A DNA stretch of 64,000 bases from Paracoccus litorisediminis (lineage in GTDB: Bacteria; Pseudomonadota; Alphaproteobacteria; Rhodobacterales; Rhodobacteraceae), in the NCBI RefSeq assembly GCF_009711205.1, contig NZ_WMIG01000001.1, positions 930,001 to 994,000 on the forward strand, given 5' to 3'. Both the position numbers and the translations under genes were made by a program. Below the pieces are notes generated by a model that worked only from the letters and a program-made list of their open reading frames with translations, did no database searches and was not told the DNA's origin. How positions within the stretch are numbered: the stretch's first letter is position 1; each line of letters opens with the position of its first letter. Below, one piece after another: positions 49,807 to 58,278 of the stretch.

Positions 49807-50682
49807 ATGACGATCTATAACCTCGGCTCGATCAATATCGATCACGTCTATCGGCTGGCGAGCCTGCCCCGCTCGGGCGAGACCATCCATTCCCGCGACC
49901 TGTCGCATGGGCTGGGCGGCAAGGGCGCGAACCAGTCGGTCGCCGCAGCGCGCGCGGGGGCAAGGGTCGTGCATCTGGGCGCGATGGGCACGGCCGACGA
50001 TTGGGTTCTGGACCGCCTGGCCCAAGCCGGGGTCGAAACCGACCACATCGCACGTCTGCCCCATCAGGTCACCGGCCATGCGATCATCCTTGTCGAGACC
50101 GGCGGCGAGAACTCGATCATCCTGCATGGCGGCGCGAACCAGTCGCTGCCCGATGAAACCTTGGTCCGTCACCTGACCGGCATCGGGCCGGGCGACATCC
50201 TGCTGATGCAGAATGAAACCAACCTTCAACCCGAGGCCGCCGCACAGGCACGCGCGGCGGGCGCAACCGTGATCTATTCCGCAGCCCCCTTCGAAATAGA
50301 GGCGCTGCGCGTCGTCCTGCCCCATATCTCGATCCTGTCGGTGAACGAGGTCGAGGCTGCCGAGGCCTTTGCCGCCTTTGGCGAGGATCTGCCGGTGCAG
50401 GGCCTGCTGGTCACGCGCGGCGCGGCGGGGGCCGAGTACCGCGACCTTTCGACCGGCGAGACCTTCCGCCAGCCCGCCTATCCGGTCGAGGCACTGGACA
50501 CGACCGGGGCCGGAGACTGCTTCACCGGCTGGTTTGCGGCGGGTCTTGCCCGTGGCGAGGACATCCCGACTGCGTTGCGTCACGCCGCCGCGGCCGCCGC
50601 CGTTCAGGTCACACGCCACGGCGCGGGCGACGCCATGCCCGACCGTGCCGAGGTCATCGCCTTTCTGGGCAGCCGGGACTGA
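49807..50682 (+). CDS. PfkB family sugar kinase (ribokinase-like)
   Basis: 291 residues. The first PfkB signature GLGGKGANQSVAAARAGARVVHLGAMG (36-62) and the second DTTGAGDCFTGWFAAGL (231-247), with catalytic Asp237, are both intact. INIDHVYRL at the start matches the ribose-contacting segment of ribokinases. It probably phosphorylates ribose or a related sugar. No ribose transporter is nearby, so the substrate is not certain. AAGGA precedes the ATG by seven bases. It stands 39 bases before the S49 peptidase gene on the same strand. Confidence 0.88.
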   Translation: MTIYNLGSINIDHVYRLASLPRSGETIHSRDLSHGLGGKGANQSVAAARAGARVVHLGAMGTADDWVLDRLAQAGVETDHIARLPHQVTGHAIILVETGGENSIILHGGANQSLPDETLVRHLTGIGPGDILLMQNETNLQPEAAAQARAAGATVIYSAAPFEIEALRVVLPHISILSVNEVEAAEAFAAFGEDLPVQGLLVTRGAAGAEYRDLSTGETFRQPAYPVEALDTTGAGDCFTGWFAAGLARGEDIPTALRHAAAAAAVQVTRHGAGDAMPDRAEVIAFLGSRD

Positions 50683-50721
50683 ACCTTGCCGAACCCCGTC
50701 CTCGTTCCTATCTGGTAACGC

Positions 50722-51519
50722 ATGAAAATCCCCTTCCTGAACCGCCCCGCCTCGGTCGCCGTCATCCGTCTGCAGGGCGTGATCGGTGCGTCGACCCGTG
50801 GCAACGGCCTGTCCGATGCAGGCCTTGCGCTGCTGCTGGAACGCGCCTTCAAACGCCGCAAGCCCAAGGCCGTCGCACTGGTCGTCAACTCGCCCGGCGG
50901 CTCACCGGTGCAATCCAGCCTGATCGGCGCGCGCATCCGCCGCCTGTCCGAGGAACACCGCGTCCCCGTCCATGCCTTTGTCGAGGATGTCGCAGCCTCG
51001 GGCGGCTATTGGCTGGCCTCCAGCGCGGATTTCATCTGGGCGGATGAAAGCTCGGTTCTGGGTTCGATCGGGGTGATCTCGGCCGGTTTCGGCTTTTCCG
51101 AACTGATCGCCCGCCACGGAATCGAGCGGCGCGTTCATACCGCCGGCCAGTCGAAATCGCTGCTGGACCCGTTCCGCCCCGAGAAACCCGAGGATATCGA
51201 GCGGCTCAACAGCCTGCTGCTGCCCATTCACGAGGCCTTCAAGGCCCAGATCAGGTCCCGTCGCGGGTCCAAGCTGCCTGCGGATCGCGACCTGTTCACC
51301 GGCGATATCTGGGTCGGGTCCGAGGCCGTCCAGCTTGGCCTTGCCGATGGCATCGCGCATCTTGTCCCCAAGATGCGCGAGCTTTACGGCAAGGATGTGC
51401 GTTTCCTGACCTATGGTCAGCGCGTGCCTCTGCTGCGGCGCTTCGGCCTGTCGGCCGGGGATGTGATGGAAACGCTTGAGGAACGCGCGGCTTTCGCCCG
51501 CTTCGATGCGAGGGGCTGA
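50722..51519 (+). CDS. S49 family serine peptidase (SppA/SohB-like)
   Basis: 265 residues, a single S49 domain without the N-terminal duplication of long SppA. SVAVIRLQGVIG opens the fold. ALVVNSPGGSPVQSS gives the oxyanion region, VEDVAASGGYWLASSADFI the conserved AASGGY segment, and VLGSIGVISAGF holds the catalytic Ser115. A Lys base is expected downstream but I cannot fix which one. No signal peptide is seen, so it may face the cytosol or associate with the membrane. SppA-type enzymes degrade cleaved signal peptides. Its stop overlaps the start of a 36-residue membrane peptide. Confidence 0.92.
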   Translation: MKIPFLNRPASVAVIRLQGVIGASTRGNGLSDAGLALLLERAFKRRKPKAVALVVNSPGGSPVQSSLIGARIRRLSEEHRVPVHAFVEDVAASGGYWLASSADFIWADESSVLGSIGVISAGFGFSELIARHGIERRVHTAGQSKSLLDPFRPEKPEDIERLNSLLLPIHEAFKAQIRSRRGSKLPADRDLFTGDIWVGSEAVQLGLADGIAHLVPKMRELYGKDVRFLTYGQRVPLLRRFGLSAGDVMETLEERAAFARFDARG

Positions 51520-51629
51520 TGATCAAGACCGTCCTGCTGTGCCTGCTGATCATCATCGCACTGGCGCTGGCCGCCGGACCGGGGGTGCGCCGGATCATCG
51601 CCCGCATTCTGGGAATTCCCTATAAATGA
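51519..51629 (+). CDS. Small single-pass membrane protein, 36 residues
   Basis: The frame starts MIKTVLLCLLIIIALALAAGP and ends RIIARILGIPYK. A ~17-residue hydrophobic helix is followed by a short Arg-rich amphipathic segment, so a single membrane anchor with a cytosolic basic tail is likely. Its ATG overlaps the S49 peptidase stop by one base (TGATG), and its stop overlaps the SDR start by 4 (ATGA). This exact packing in an operon is strong evidence for translation. No known family comes to mind. It could be a partner of the S49 peptidase or a stabiliser; that is inference only. Confidence 0.7.
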   Translation: MIKTVLLCLLIIIALALAAGPGVRRIIARILGIPYK

Positions 51630-52420
51630 CCGACGCGCCACGGACTGAAATGACCGCGCTGGTCACAGGCGGGGCGAAAAGGATCGGGCGCGAGATCGTG
51701 TTGCATCTGGCCCGTCGCGGGCATGATGTCGCGATCCACTGCCATGCCTCGACCGATGAGGCAGAACGGACCGCGACCGAGGCCCGCGCCTTTGGCGTCC
51801 GGGCCGAGGTCTTTGCCGCCGACCTGCTGGATCTGGACCAGATCGAGGCGCTGATTCCCCGTGTTACCGCAACGATGGGTCCGCTGCGCCTGCTGGTCAA
51901 CAATGCCTCGGTCTTTGAACAAGACAGCATCCATGATGCCAGCCGCGGTAGCTGGGACCGGCACATGACCTCGAACCTGCGCGCGCCCTTCATGCTGACC
52001 CAGCAATTCGCCGCACAGGCCGCCCCTGCGCAGATCAGCGAGGGCGAGCCCCTCGCACAGTCCCTGATCGTCAACATGATCGACCAGCGCGTGCAGAGGC
52101 CACGGCCCGATTTCATCACCTATTCGCTGGCCAAGGCCGGGCTGTGGTGGCTGACACAGACCACGGCACAGGCGCTGGCTCCGGCGATCCGGGTGAATGC
52201 CATCGGCCCCGGTCCGACCTTGCAGGGCAGCCGCCAAGACCCCGAGGCGTTCGCCCAGCAACGCGCCGCTACCGTGCTGCAACGCGGCGCGAGTCCCACG
52301 GATATCTGTGCCGCGCTCAGCTACCTGCTGGACGCCAGATCAGTGACCGGTCAGATGATCTGTGTGGACGGCGGGCAGCATCTGGCCTGGCAGACACCGG
52401 ATGCGCTGGTTGACGAATAG
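51626..52420 (+). CDS. SDR family oxidoreductase, pteridine-reductase-like (FolM type)
   Basis: 264 residues. NADP-binding TGGAKRIGREIVLHL (14-28) has the Lys-Arg typical of NADPH-dependent pteridine reductases. NNAS lies at 92-95, and the catalytic Tyr166-Lys170 pair in FITYSLAKAGLWWLTQTTA follows NMIDQRVQRPRPD. The NMIDQRV segment is characteristic of FolM/PTR1-like enzymes rather than general SDRs. It may reduce dihydromonapterin or dihydrofolate. It is coupled to the small membrane protein upstream by ATGA overlap. Confidence 0.87.
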   Translation: MTDAPRTEMTALVTGGAKRIGREIVLHLARRGHDVAIHCHASTDEAERTATEARAFGVRAEVFAADLLDLDQIEALIPRVTATMGPLRLLVNNASVFEQDSIHDASRGSWDRHMTSNLRAPFMLTQQFAAQAAPAQISEGEPLAQSLIVNMIDQRVQRPRPDFITYSLAKAGLWWLTQTTAQALAPAIRVNAIGPGPTLQGSRQDPEAFAQQRAATVLQRGASPTDICAALSYLLDARSVTGQMICVDGGQHLAWQTPDALVDE

Positions 52421-52725
52421 CGCCGCACCTCAGCCTTGGCGCGACAAGTTGTCCACCTTGACGGGATCGACCGCAAGATGTTGACGATTCTGCGTGTGTT
52501 TTCATGGGATTGTTGCGTTGATAAAAAATTCCATTGAAAATCAATGCTGTAGTAAACTGCGTATTTTTTGCGCAACTCAATGAATCCCCAGCAAACGCTC
52601 ATGGATGACCCATTGCTCCCAAGGAGACTCACAGACTTATCCCCAGATTCCGTGGACAGGATTCAGCTTGATCTTCGCGTCGTGAACTTGCAGCGGGGGC
52701 GGGGAATCATTTCATTTGACAGGCC
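52421..52725 (+). other. 305-base non-coding region before uvrC
   Basis: The centre (about 52490-52580) is clearly richer in A and T than the surrounding genome and contains the palindrome listed at 52532-52546. TTATCCCCA at 52637-52645 resembles a DnaA box with one mismatch. A 42-codon open frame (ATG at 52601) ends in an ATGA overlap with uvrC, but it has no ribosome site and no recognisable protein. No terminator of the upstream SDR gene is obvious. Confidence 0.5.
52532..52546. promoter_or_regulatory. Palindrome CATTGA-AAA-TCAATG upstream of uvrC
   Basis: A perfect 6-bp inverted repeat with a 3-base centre in the AT-rich region, about 180 bases before uvrC. Size and symmetry fit a dimeric repressor site. 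No LexA-type motif of alphaproteobacteria (GTTC-N7-GTTC) is seen here. Confidence 0.4.
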
Positions 52726-54597
52726 ATGACCGATTCTTCGATTCCCGACGCGCCCGGCAGGACCGGGCAGGCCCTGATCCAGGACTATCTGCGCACGCTT
52801 GACGGCTCGCCTGGCGTCTATCGGATGCTGGATGCGCAAGGCGCGGTGCTTTACGTCGGCAAGGCGCGCAATCTGAAAGCGCGGGTTTCGAACTATGCGC
52901 GCGGCACCGGCCATTCGGGCCGCATCGCGCGGATGATCCGCGAAACCTGCTCGATGATGTTCCTGACCACGCGCACCGAGACCGAGGCGCTTCTGCTTGA
53001 ACAGAACCTGATCAAGCAGCTCAAGCCGCGCTACAACGTGCTACTGCGCGATGACAAAAGCTTCCCCAATATCCTTGTCGCCAAGTCCCACCCCTTTGCC
53101 CAGATCAAGAAGCACCGCGGCGCGAAGTCGGAAAAGGGCGACTATTACGGCCCCTTTGCCAGCGCGGGTGCGGTGAACCGGACGCTGAACCAGCTGCAGC
53201 GGGTGTTCCTGCTGCGATCCTGCACTGACGCGACCTTTTCCAGCCGGACGCGGCCCTGCCTGCTGTTCCAGATCAAGCGCTGCTCGGCCCCCTGCACCGG
53301 GCGGATCGGTCAGGACGATTACAACGAGCTGGTCGCCGATGCCGAACTGTTCCTGCGCGGGAAATCCACGCGGATTCAGGCCGACCTCGCCCGCGAGATG
53401 GCCGAGGCTGCCGAGGCGATGGAATATGAGCGCGCCGCCGCGCTTCGCGACCGCATCAAGGCGCTGACCGCCGTGCAATCGGTGCAGGCGATCAACCCGC
53501 GTGGCGTCCCCGAGGCGGATGTGATCGCCCTGCATATCGAGGGCGGACAGGCCTGCGTGCAGGTCTTCTTCATTCGCGGCAACCAAAGCTGGGGCAATCG
53601 CGACTTCTATCCCAAGCTCAACGGGGTCGAATCGGCCGATGAGGTGATGCAGGCGTTCCTGGTGCAATTCTATGACGGCAAGATCCCGCCTCGGATGATC
53701 CTGCTGTCTCATGGCATCGAGGACCCTGACCTGATGACCGAGGCACTGTCGGAAAAAGCCGGGCGCAAGGTGACCTTGGGCGTGCCCCAGCGCGGCGAAA
53801 AGGCCGAGCTGGTCGAAAACGCCCTGCGCAATGCCCGCGAAAGCCTTGCCCGCCGCATGTCGGAAAGCGCGGCCCAGCAGCGTCTGCTGGAGGGGCTGGC
53901 CGATGCCTTTGACCTGCCCGGACCGCCGCAGCGCATCGAGATCTATGACAACAGCCACATTCAGGGCACGAATGCGGTGGGCGGCATGGTCGTGTCCGGC
54001 CCCGAGGGCTGGATCAAAAGCCAGTATCGCAAGTTCAACATCAAGGGCACCGAGATCACGCCGGGCGACGATTTCGGCATGATGAAAGAGGTCCTGACCC
54101 GCCGATTCGCCCGCCTGCTGAAGGAAGACCCCGACCGCCAGACCGATATCTGGCCCGACCTGCTGCTGATCGACGGCGGTGCAGGGCAGGTCTCGGCGGT
54201 GCAGGGGATCATGGCCGAAATGGGGGTCGAGGACATCCCGATGATCGGCGTCGCCAAGGGCGAGGACCGCGACCACGGCAAAGAGGAATTCCACCGCCCC
54301 GGCGCACGCCCCTTTGCCCTGCGGATGAACGATCCGGTGCTGTATTTCATCCAGCGCCTGCGCGACGAAGCGCATCGCTGGGCCATCGGCACCCACCGTG
54401 CCAAACGCGCCAAGGCCACCATGGCCAATCCGCTGGACGAAATCACCGGCGTCGGTGCCGCCCGCAAGCGCGCCCTGCTTCAGCATTTCGGCAGCGCCAA
54501 GGCGGTCAGCCGCGCCGGTCTGGCCGATCTGGTCGCGGTCGAAGGGATCAGCGAGGCTCTGGCCCAGAAGATCATCGACCACTTTCACAACGGTTAG
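52726..54597 (+). CDS. uvrC: Excinuclease ABC subunit C
   Basis: 623 residues; makes both incisions in nucleotide excision repair with UvrB. The N-terminal GIY-YIG nuclease has [29 protein letters not shown] and the Glu of [14 protein letters not shown] cysteine-rich segment follows ([10 protein letters not shown] ... [15 protein letters not shown]). The UVR domain for UvrB contact is [22 protein letters not shown]. The RNase H-like second nuclease has [20 protein letters not shown], and a C-terminal double HhH ends it ([22 protein letters not shown]...[12 protein letters not shown]). All parts are intact. Confidence 0.97.
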   Translation: MTDSSIPDAPGRTGQALIQDYLRTLDGSPGVYRMLDAQGAVLYVGKARNLKARVSNYARGTGHSGRIARMIRETCSMMFLTTRTETEALLLEQNLIKQLKPRYNVLLRDDKSFPNILVAKSHPFAQIKKHRGAKSEKGDYYGPFASAGAVNRTLNQLQRVFLLRSCTDATFSSRTRPCLLFQIKRCSAPCTGRIGQDDYNELVADAELFLRGKSTRIQADLAREMAEAAEAMEYERAAALRDRIKALTAVQSVQAINPRGVPEADVIALHIEGGQACVQVFFIRGNQSWGNRDFYPKLNGVESADEVMQAFLVQFYDGKIPPRMILLSHGIEDPDLMTEALSEKAGRKVTLGVPQRGEKAELVENALRNARESLARRMSESAAQQRLLEGLADAFDLPGPPQRIEIYDNSHIQGTNAVGGMVVSGPEGWIKSQYRKFNIKGTEITPGDDFGMMKEVLTRRFARLLKEDPDRQTDIWPDLLLIDGGAGQVSAVQGIMAEMGVEDIPMIGVAKGEDRDHGKEEFHRPGARPFALRMNDPVLYFIQRLRDEAHRWAIGTHRAKRAKATMANPLDEITGVGAARKRALLQHFGSAKAVSRAGLADLVAVEGISEALAQKIIDHFHNG

Positions 54598-54617
54598 GGG
54601 CGGCCCCTCGCCGCCCC
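54597..54617. terminator. Hairpin between convergent uvrC and zinT
   Basis: GGGGCGGC/GCCGCCCC, 8-bp stem with a 5-base loop, starting in the uvrC stop codon. It is GC-rich without a long T-run and can serve both convergent genes. Confidence 0.7.
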
Positions 54618-54624
54618 CTTGCGT

Positions 54625-55308
54625 TCAATGCGCCATCATCTCGGCACGAATGCCCGCACCGTCCAGCGCGGCCGGGTAATAGGTCGGCCAGTTCGTCACC
54701 TCGGCCAGCAGCGCGGCGCGATCATCGCCCCAATACAGGTGGTAATGCCCCGCCTTGACCGGAGCGATCGCGTGATCGCTGAACTGGATGAATTTTGGCG
54801 CGGACGGATCACCCGAAGTCTTTTCAAAGACATAGCGAACCCCGCGATTTCCAGCCTTGTAGGTCAGGATCTCGAACCCGTCGCTAGCATAGTGGCCCGC
54901 GACCGCACCGCCCGCGCCATGAAAGGTGACTTCGTCGCCGTTGATGGTGATGCGCCCGATATCGGTCTTGTAGCCGGTTTCGTAATAGGCGCGGTATTCG
55001 GCGGCGGTCTTGTCGCCATGTTCGGCCTTATGCGCCATCACCGGGTCCAGCGTGCCAGCCTGCAGATGGGGATAGACCGATTGCCAGTCGCCCTGCCAAT
55101 CGGAAAGCGCGCGGGGCCGAATCTGCTCATCGGCGAAATGCCCCTTGGCGATGGCCGAGTCAGCTTCATGCGCATGATCGTGGTCATGTGCGTGGTCATG
55201 GGAATGCGCCGCCGTCGTCGTCTCGGCATAAGCGACCTGCGCCAGGCCGCCCAGCATGAATGCCCCCATGATCGCCGCGCCAAGCTGCCTGCTCATCCTG
55301 TCCCGCAT
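54625..55308 (-). CDS. zinT: Periplasmic zinc-binding protein ZinT
   Basis: 227 residues. A signal peptide ends at AYA28. A His-rich linker follows with seven His between 35 and 47 in an alternating His/Asp/Ala pattern. The ZinT/YodA lipocalin-like domain has LSDWQGDWQSVYPHLQAGTLDPV, YKTDIGRITINGDEVTFH and FIQFSDHAIAPVKAGHYHLYWGDD, which contain the conserved zinc-binding His residues. ZinT delivers zinc to the ZnuABC importer under starvation. A GTAAT-GTT-ATTAC palindrome 20 bases upstream suggests Zur control. GAAGGG precedes the chosen ATG; MSRQ four codons later is another start. Confidence 0.93.
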   Translation of the reverse strand: MRDRMSRQLGAAIMGAFMLGGLAQVAYAETTTAAHSHDHAHDHDHAHEADSAIAKGHFADEQIRPRALSDWQGDWQSVYPHLQAGTLDPVMAHKAEHGDKTAAEYRAYYETGYKTDIGRITINGDEVTFHGAGGAVAGHYASDGFEILTYKAGNRGVRYVFEKTSGDPSAPKFIQFSDHAIAPVKAGHYHLYWGDDRAALLAEVTNWPTYYPAALDGAGIRAEMMAH

Positions 55309-55326
55309 GTTTCGCCCTTCATTAAA

Positions 55327-55341
55327 TGTAATGTTATTACG
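55327..55341. promoter_or_regulatory. Probable Zur box upstream of zinT
   Basis: TGTAATGTTATTACG contains the perfect inverted repeat GTAAT-GTT-ATTAC (55328-55340), about 20 bases before the zinT start. Fur-family zinc repressors bind AT-rich palindromes of this size, and zinT is a classical Zur target. Assignment rests on position and symmetry. Confidence 0.65.
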
Positions 55342-55456
55342 TCACGAATCACGATTTACCCAAAGACCGACCCGCGGACAAGTCCTGCAGGATCATTGTC
55401 GCCCACGAAGCTGCGCCCCCTTCCCCCCGCCACAACAAGTGCCTAGATTGCGGCCC

Positions 55457-56086
55457 ATGCGCTGGACCTTGCCCAACCTACTGACTGTTCTGCGTCTGGC
55501 GGCCGCCCCGCTGGTTCCGCTGATGTTTCTGTTCCTCAGCCGGCCCTTTGCGGATTTCGCGGCGCTGGTGCTGTTTCTGGTGGCCGCGATCACCGACTGG
55601 TTCGACGGCTATCTGGCCCGGCTCTGGGGGCAGGAAAGCCGATTCGGTGCCGCGATGGACCCGATCGCCGACAAGGCCATGGTCATCATCGCCGTCGTGA
55701 TCATCACCGGCTATTCGGGGATGAACCCCTGGCTGATCCTGCCTTCGACCGTGATCCTGTTCCGCGAGGTCTTCGTCTCGGGGCTGCGCGAATTCCTTGG
55801 CGACAAGGCCAAGCTGCTTCAGGTCACCAAGCTGGCCAAATGGAAAACCACCGCCCAGATGACCGCCATCTCGGTGCTGTTTCTGGGCACCGGGCTGAAC
55901 TATTATGAGGTCGGCCATCCGCCTCTGGTCGGCGAAACCCGCCTGCCCTGGTCGGACAACTGGTCGGATCTGGCGACGCAATTCGGGCTGCTGCTGATCT
56001 GGGTCGCCGCCATCCTGACCGCCATCACCGGCTGGGACTATTTCGACAAGGCCCGCCCATTCCTGAGGGATCCCGATGGTCGTTGA
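55457..56086 (+). CDS. pgsA: CDP-diacylglycerol-glycerol-3-phosphate 3-phosphatidyltransferase
   Basis: 209-residue integral membrane enzyme that makes phosphatidylglycerol phosphate. The CDP-alcohol phosphotransferase motif is complete: DGYLARLWGQESRFGAAMDPIAD, with Asp50, Gly51, Ala54, Arg55, Gly64, Asp68 and Asp72. WTLPNLLTVLRLAAAPLVPLMF is the first helix, and three or more further helices follow. The chosen ATG (MRWTLPNLLT) begins directly before helix 1. It is divergent from zinT and overlaps moaD by 11 bases. Confidence 0.95.
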   Translation: MRWTLPNLLTVLRLAAAPLVPLMFLFLSRPFADFAALVLFLVAAITDWFDGYLARLWGQESRFGAAMDPIADKAMVIIAVVIITGYSGMNPWLILPSTVILFREVFVSGLREFLGDKAKLLQVTKLAKWKTTAQMTAISVLFLGTGLNYYEVGHPPLVGETRLPWSDNWSDLATQFGLLLIWVAAILTAITGWDYFDKARPFLRDPDGR

Positions 56087-56327
56087 CGTGCTTTACTTCG
56101 CCTGGCTGCGAGAACGCATCGGCCAGCCGCGCGAAAAAGTCGAAACCGAAGCCGCAACCGTGCGCGAACTTGTCGCCCAGCTTTCGGCAATGGATGACTG
56201 GCATGCGAGCGCCCTTTCCGACCTGTCGGCGGTGCGCGTGGCCGTCGATCAGGAACTGGCCGATCTGGATGCGCCCATTGCTGGCGCACGCGAAATCGCC
56301 TTCTTTCCGCCGATGACCGGGGGCTGA
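56076..56327 (+). CDS. moaD: Molybdopterin synthase sulfur-carrier subunit
   Basis: 83 residues of ubiquitin-like fold: VVDVLYFAWLRERIGQPREKVETEAATVRELVAQL, then the essential C-terminal PPMTGG. The terminal Gly is thiocarboxylated by MoeB and donates sulfur to cyclic pyranopterin monophosphate. It starts inside the end of pgsA (11-base overlap) with GAGGGA as ribosome site, and moaE starts 2 bases after its stop. pgsA-moaD-moaE is a common alphaproteobacterial order. Confidence 0.95.
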   Translation: MVVDVLYFAWLRERIGQPREKVETEAATVRELVAQLSAMDDWHASALSDLSAVRVAVDQELADLDAPIAGAREIAFFPPMTGG

Positions 56328-56329
56328 TC

Positions 56330-56764
56330 ATGCCCGCCCGCGTCCAGCTTGACCCCTTTGACCTTGGAACCGAGCTTTCCGGTTTCGGCACGGGCGCAGG
56401 CGCGGTCGTGACCTTTACCGGGCTGGTCCGCGATGAGGATGGCCGGCTGGTCGCGCTGGAAATCGAGCATTACCCCGGCATGACCGAAAAGGCGCTGCAG
56501 GCTTTTGGTGACAAGGCCGCCGAACGCTTCGGGCTGAGTGACTGGAAGATCATTCACCGCCATGGCCGCCTTGAGCCCGGCGAACAGATCATGATGGTCG
56601 CGACCGCCTCGCGCCATCGCGCCGCCGCCTTTGAAGGTGCGGAATATCTGATGGACTGGCTGAAGTCCCGCGCCCCCTTCTGGAAGCGCGAAATCACCCC
56701 CGACGGCCCCGGCGAATGGGTCGAGGCGATCCAGTCGGACGAAGACGCCCTGTCCCGCTGGTAA
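56330..56764 (+). CDS. moaE: Molybdopterin synthase catalytic subunit
   Basis: 144 residues. GAGAVVTFTGLVRDEDG, LEIEHYPGMTEKALQAF, WKIIHRHGRLEPGEQIMMVATASRHRAAAF and the catalytic Lys region LKSRAPFWKREIT identify MoaE. With two MoaD subunits it forms the heterotetramer that makes molybdopterin from precursor Z. It is next to moaD and probably in the same transcript as pgsA. A 9-bp hairpin follows. Confidence 0.96.
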   Translation: MPARVQLDPFDLGTELSGFGTGAGAVVTFTGLVRDEDGRLVALEIEHYPGMTEKALQAFGDKAAERFGLSDWKIIHRHGRLEPGEQIMMVATASRHRAAAFEGAEYLMDWLKSRAPFWKREITPDGPGEWVEAIQSDEDALSRW

Positions 56765-56767
56765 GGC

Positions 56768-56791
56768 GCAAGTTGCAATCCCGCAACTTGC
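56768..56791 (+). terminator. Hairpin after moaE
   Basis: GCAAGTTGC/GCAACTTGC, a perfect 9-bp stem with a 6-base loop, just after the moaE stop and 48 bases before accA. No T-tract follows, so termination may be partial. Confidence 0.6.
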
Positions 56792-56839
56792 CCATCATAT
56801 AGAGCGCGAACCCGACCGGATGACGACGCGGAGCCCTGA

Positions 56840-57796
56840 ATGACCTATCTCGAGTTCGAAAAGCCTCTTGCCGATCTGGAAGGCAAGGCCGAGGAACTGC
56901 GCGTTCTTGCGCGCAAGGGCGAAGGCGTGGACCTTGAAAAAGAGGCCGCCGCGCTCGACAAGAAGGCCGAGGAGATGCTGCGCGACCTGTACAAGCAGCT
57001 CGACCCCTGGCGCAAGACGCAGGTGGCCCGCCACCCCGAGCGACCGCATTGCCGCGATTACATCGCCCAGCTGTTCGAGGAATACACCCCCCTCGCCGGT
57101 GACCGTGCCTTTGGGGAAGACCATGCCGTCATGGGCGGTCTGGCCCGTTTCCGCGATGCGCCCTGCGTGGTCATCGGCCATGAAAAGGGCAATGACACCA
57201 AGTCGCGCCTGACCCATAATTTCGGCATGGCCCGCCCCGAGGGCTATCGCAAGGCGATCCGCCTGATGGATCTGGCCGACCGTTTCCGCCTGCCGGTGAT
57301 TTCGCTGGTCGACACCCCCGGCGCCTATCCGGGCAAAGGGGCCGAGGAACGCGGCCAATCCGAGGCCATCGCGCGCTCGACCGAGAAATGCCTGCAAATC
57401 GGCGTGCCGCTGGTGTCGGTGGTCATCGGCGAAGGCGGTTCGGGCGGCGCTGTGGCCTTTGCCACCGCCAACCGCATCGCCATGCTCGAACATTCGATCT
57501 ATTCGGTGATCTCGCCCGAAGGCTGCGCCTCGATCCTGTGGAAGGATGCCGAGAAGATGCGAGAAGCGGCGCATGCGCTGAAGCTGACCGCGCAGGACCT
57601 GAAGAAGCTGGACGTGATCGACCGCATCATCCCCGAGCCGGTCGGCGGCGCGCAGCGTGCGCCCTCCGAGGCGATCACCGCCGTTGGCAATGCCATCGCC
57701 GAGATGCTGGCCGAGTTCGAGGGCAAGAAACCTGCCGAGATCATCAAGGATCGCCGCCAGAAATTCCTGAACATGGGCTCCAAGGCGCTGGCCTGA
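56840..57796 (+). CDS. accA: Acetyl-CoA carboxylase carboxyltransferase subunit alpha
   Basis: 318 residues, the family length. It forms the carboxyltransferase with AccD and transfers CO2 from biotin to acetyl-CoA, the first step of fatty acid synthesis. The N-terminal coiled coil contains [21 protein letters not shown]. The crotonase-like core has [63 protein letters not shown] and [17 protein letters not shown]. No accD is in the window. GGAG precedes the ATG. Confidence 0.97.
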   Translation: MTYLEFEKPLADLEGKAEELRVLARKGEGVDLEKEAAALDKKAEEMLRDLYKQLDPWRKTQVARHPERPHCRDYIAQLFEEYTPLAGDRAFGEDHAVMGGLARFRDAPCVVIGHEKGNDTKSRLTHNFGMARPEGYRKAIRLMDLADRFRLPVISLVDTPGAYPGKGAEERGQSEAIARSTEKCLQIGVPLVSVVIGEGGSGGAVAFATANRIAMLEHSIYSVISPEGCASILWKDAEKMREAAHALKLTAQDLKKLDVIDRIIPEPVGGAQRAPSEAITAVGNAIAEMLAEFEGKKPAEIIKDRRQKFLNMGSKALA

Positions 57797-57817
57797 GCTA
57801 CCGCTTGGGCCACGCCC

Positions 57818-57849
57818 CCGGCTGTGTCATCCTGGCATGACGCAGCCGG
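57818..57849 (+). promoter_or_regulatory. Strong hairpin overlapping the ribosome site of the DUF1801 gene
   Basis: A 12-bp stem with one G-T pair (57818-57829 with 57838-57849, loop of eight) whose 3' arm runs into GGAGG, the ribosome site at 57848-57852 for the next gene. It could act as an accA terminator without T-run, or as a structure that limits translation of the downstream gene. Confidence 0.55.
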
Positions 57850-57858
57850 AGGTTCCCG

Positions 57859-58278
57859 ATGCCCGACAAGAAAGCCGCGCCAGTTCTGCTGTCAGGCGGC
57901 AATCCCCAGATCGCCAAGGGTTACGGCGACGCCCCCGTTCAGGATTACATTCGTGCCATGCCGGACTGGAAACAGGCGGTGGGGTGGCAGATCGACAGGG
58001 TCATCACGCATACCCTGCCCGAGATCCGCAAGGCGGTGAAATGGAACTCACCGCTTTACGGGGTCGAGGAAGGCCGCTGGTTCCTTGGCCTGCATTGCAT
58101 GGCGAAATACGTCAAGATCGGCTTCTTTGACGGGGCCGAATTGCTGCCGCCGCCCCCGATCGGCTCGAAACAGCCCAAGGTGCGCTATCTGCATGTCTCG
58201 GAAGCCGAGCCTCTGGATGAGGCGCAGTTTGCCGACTGGGTGACCCAAGCCAGCAAACTGCCCGGCGAAAAGCTTTAG
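57859..58278 (+). CDS. DUF1801 family protein
   Basis: 139 residues. VQDYIRAMPDWKQAVGWQIDRVITHTLPEIRKAVKWNSPLYGVEEGRWFLGL followed by KYVKIGFFDGAELLPPPP matches DUF1801/YdhG-like proteins, a small alpha/beta fold with the conserved KWNSPLY/KWG(x)P segment. The function is unknown. GGAGG six bases before the ATG supports the start, but it is partly held in a hairpin. The stop TAG interlocks with the TAA of the convergent gabT gene within 4 bases. Confidence 0.85.
   Translation: MPDKKAAPVLLSGGNPQIAKGYGDAPVQDYIRAMPDWKQAVGWQIDRVITHTLPEIRKAVKWNSPLYGVEEGRWFLGLHCMAKYVKIGFFDGAELLPPPPIGSKQPKVRYLHVSEAEPLDEAQFADWVTQASKLPGEKL

Noticed and set aside
52637..52645. DnaA-box-like TTATCCCCA as a replication origin signal
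   Set aside because: Single imperfect site, no cluster of boxes, no dnaA or dnaN nearby.
52601..52729. 42-codon frame ending in ATGA on uvrC
   Set aside because: No ribosome site and no recognisable protein; kept only as part of the uvrC leader observation.
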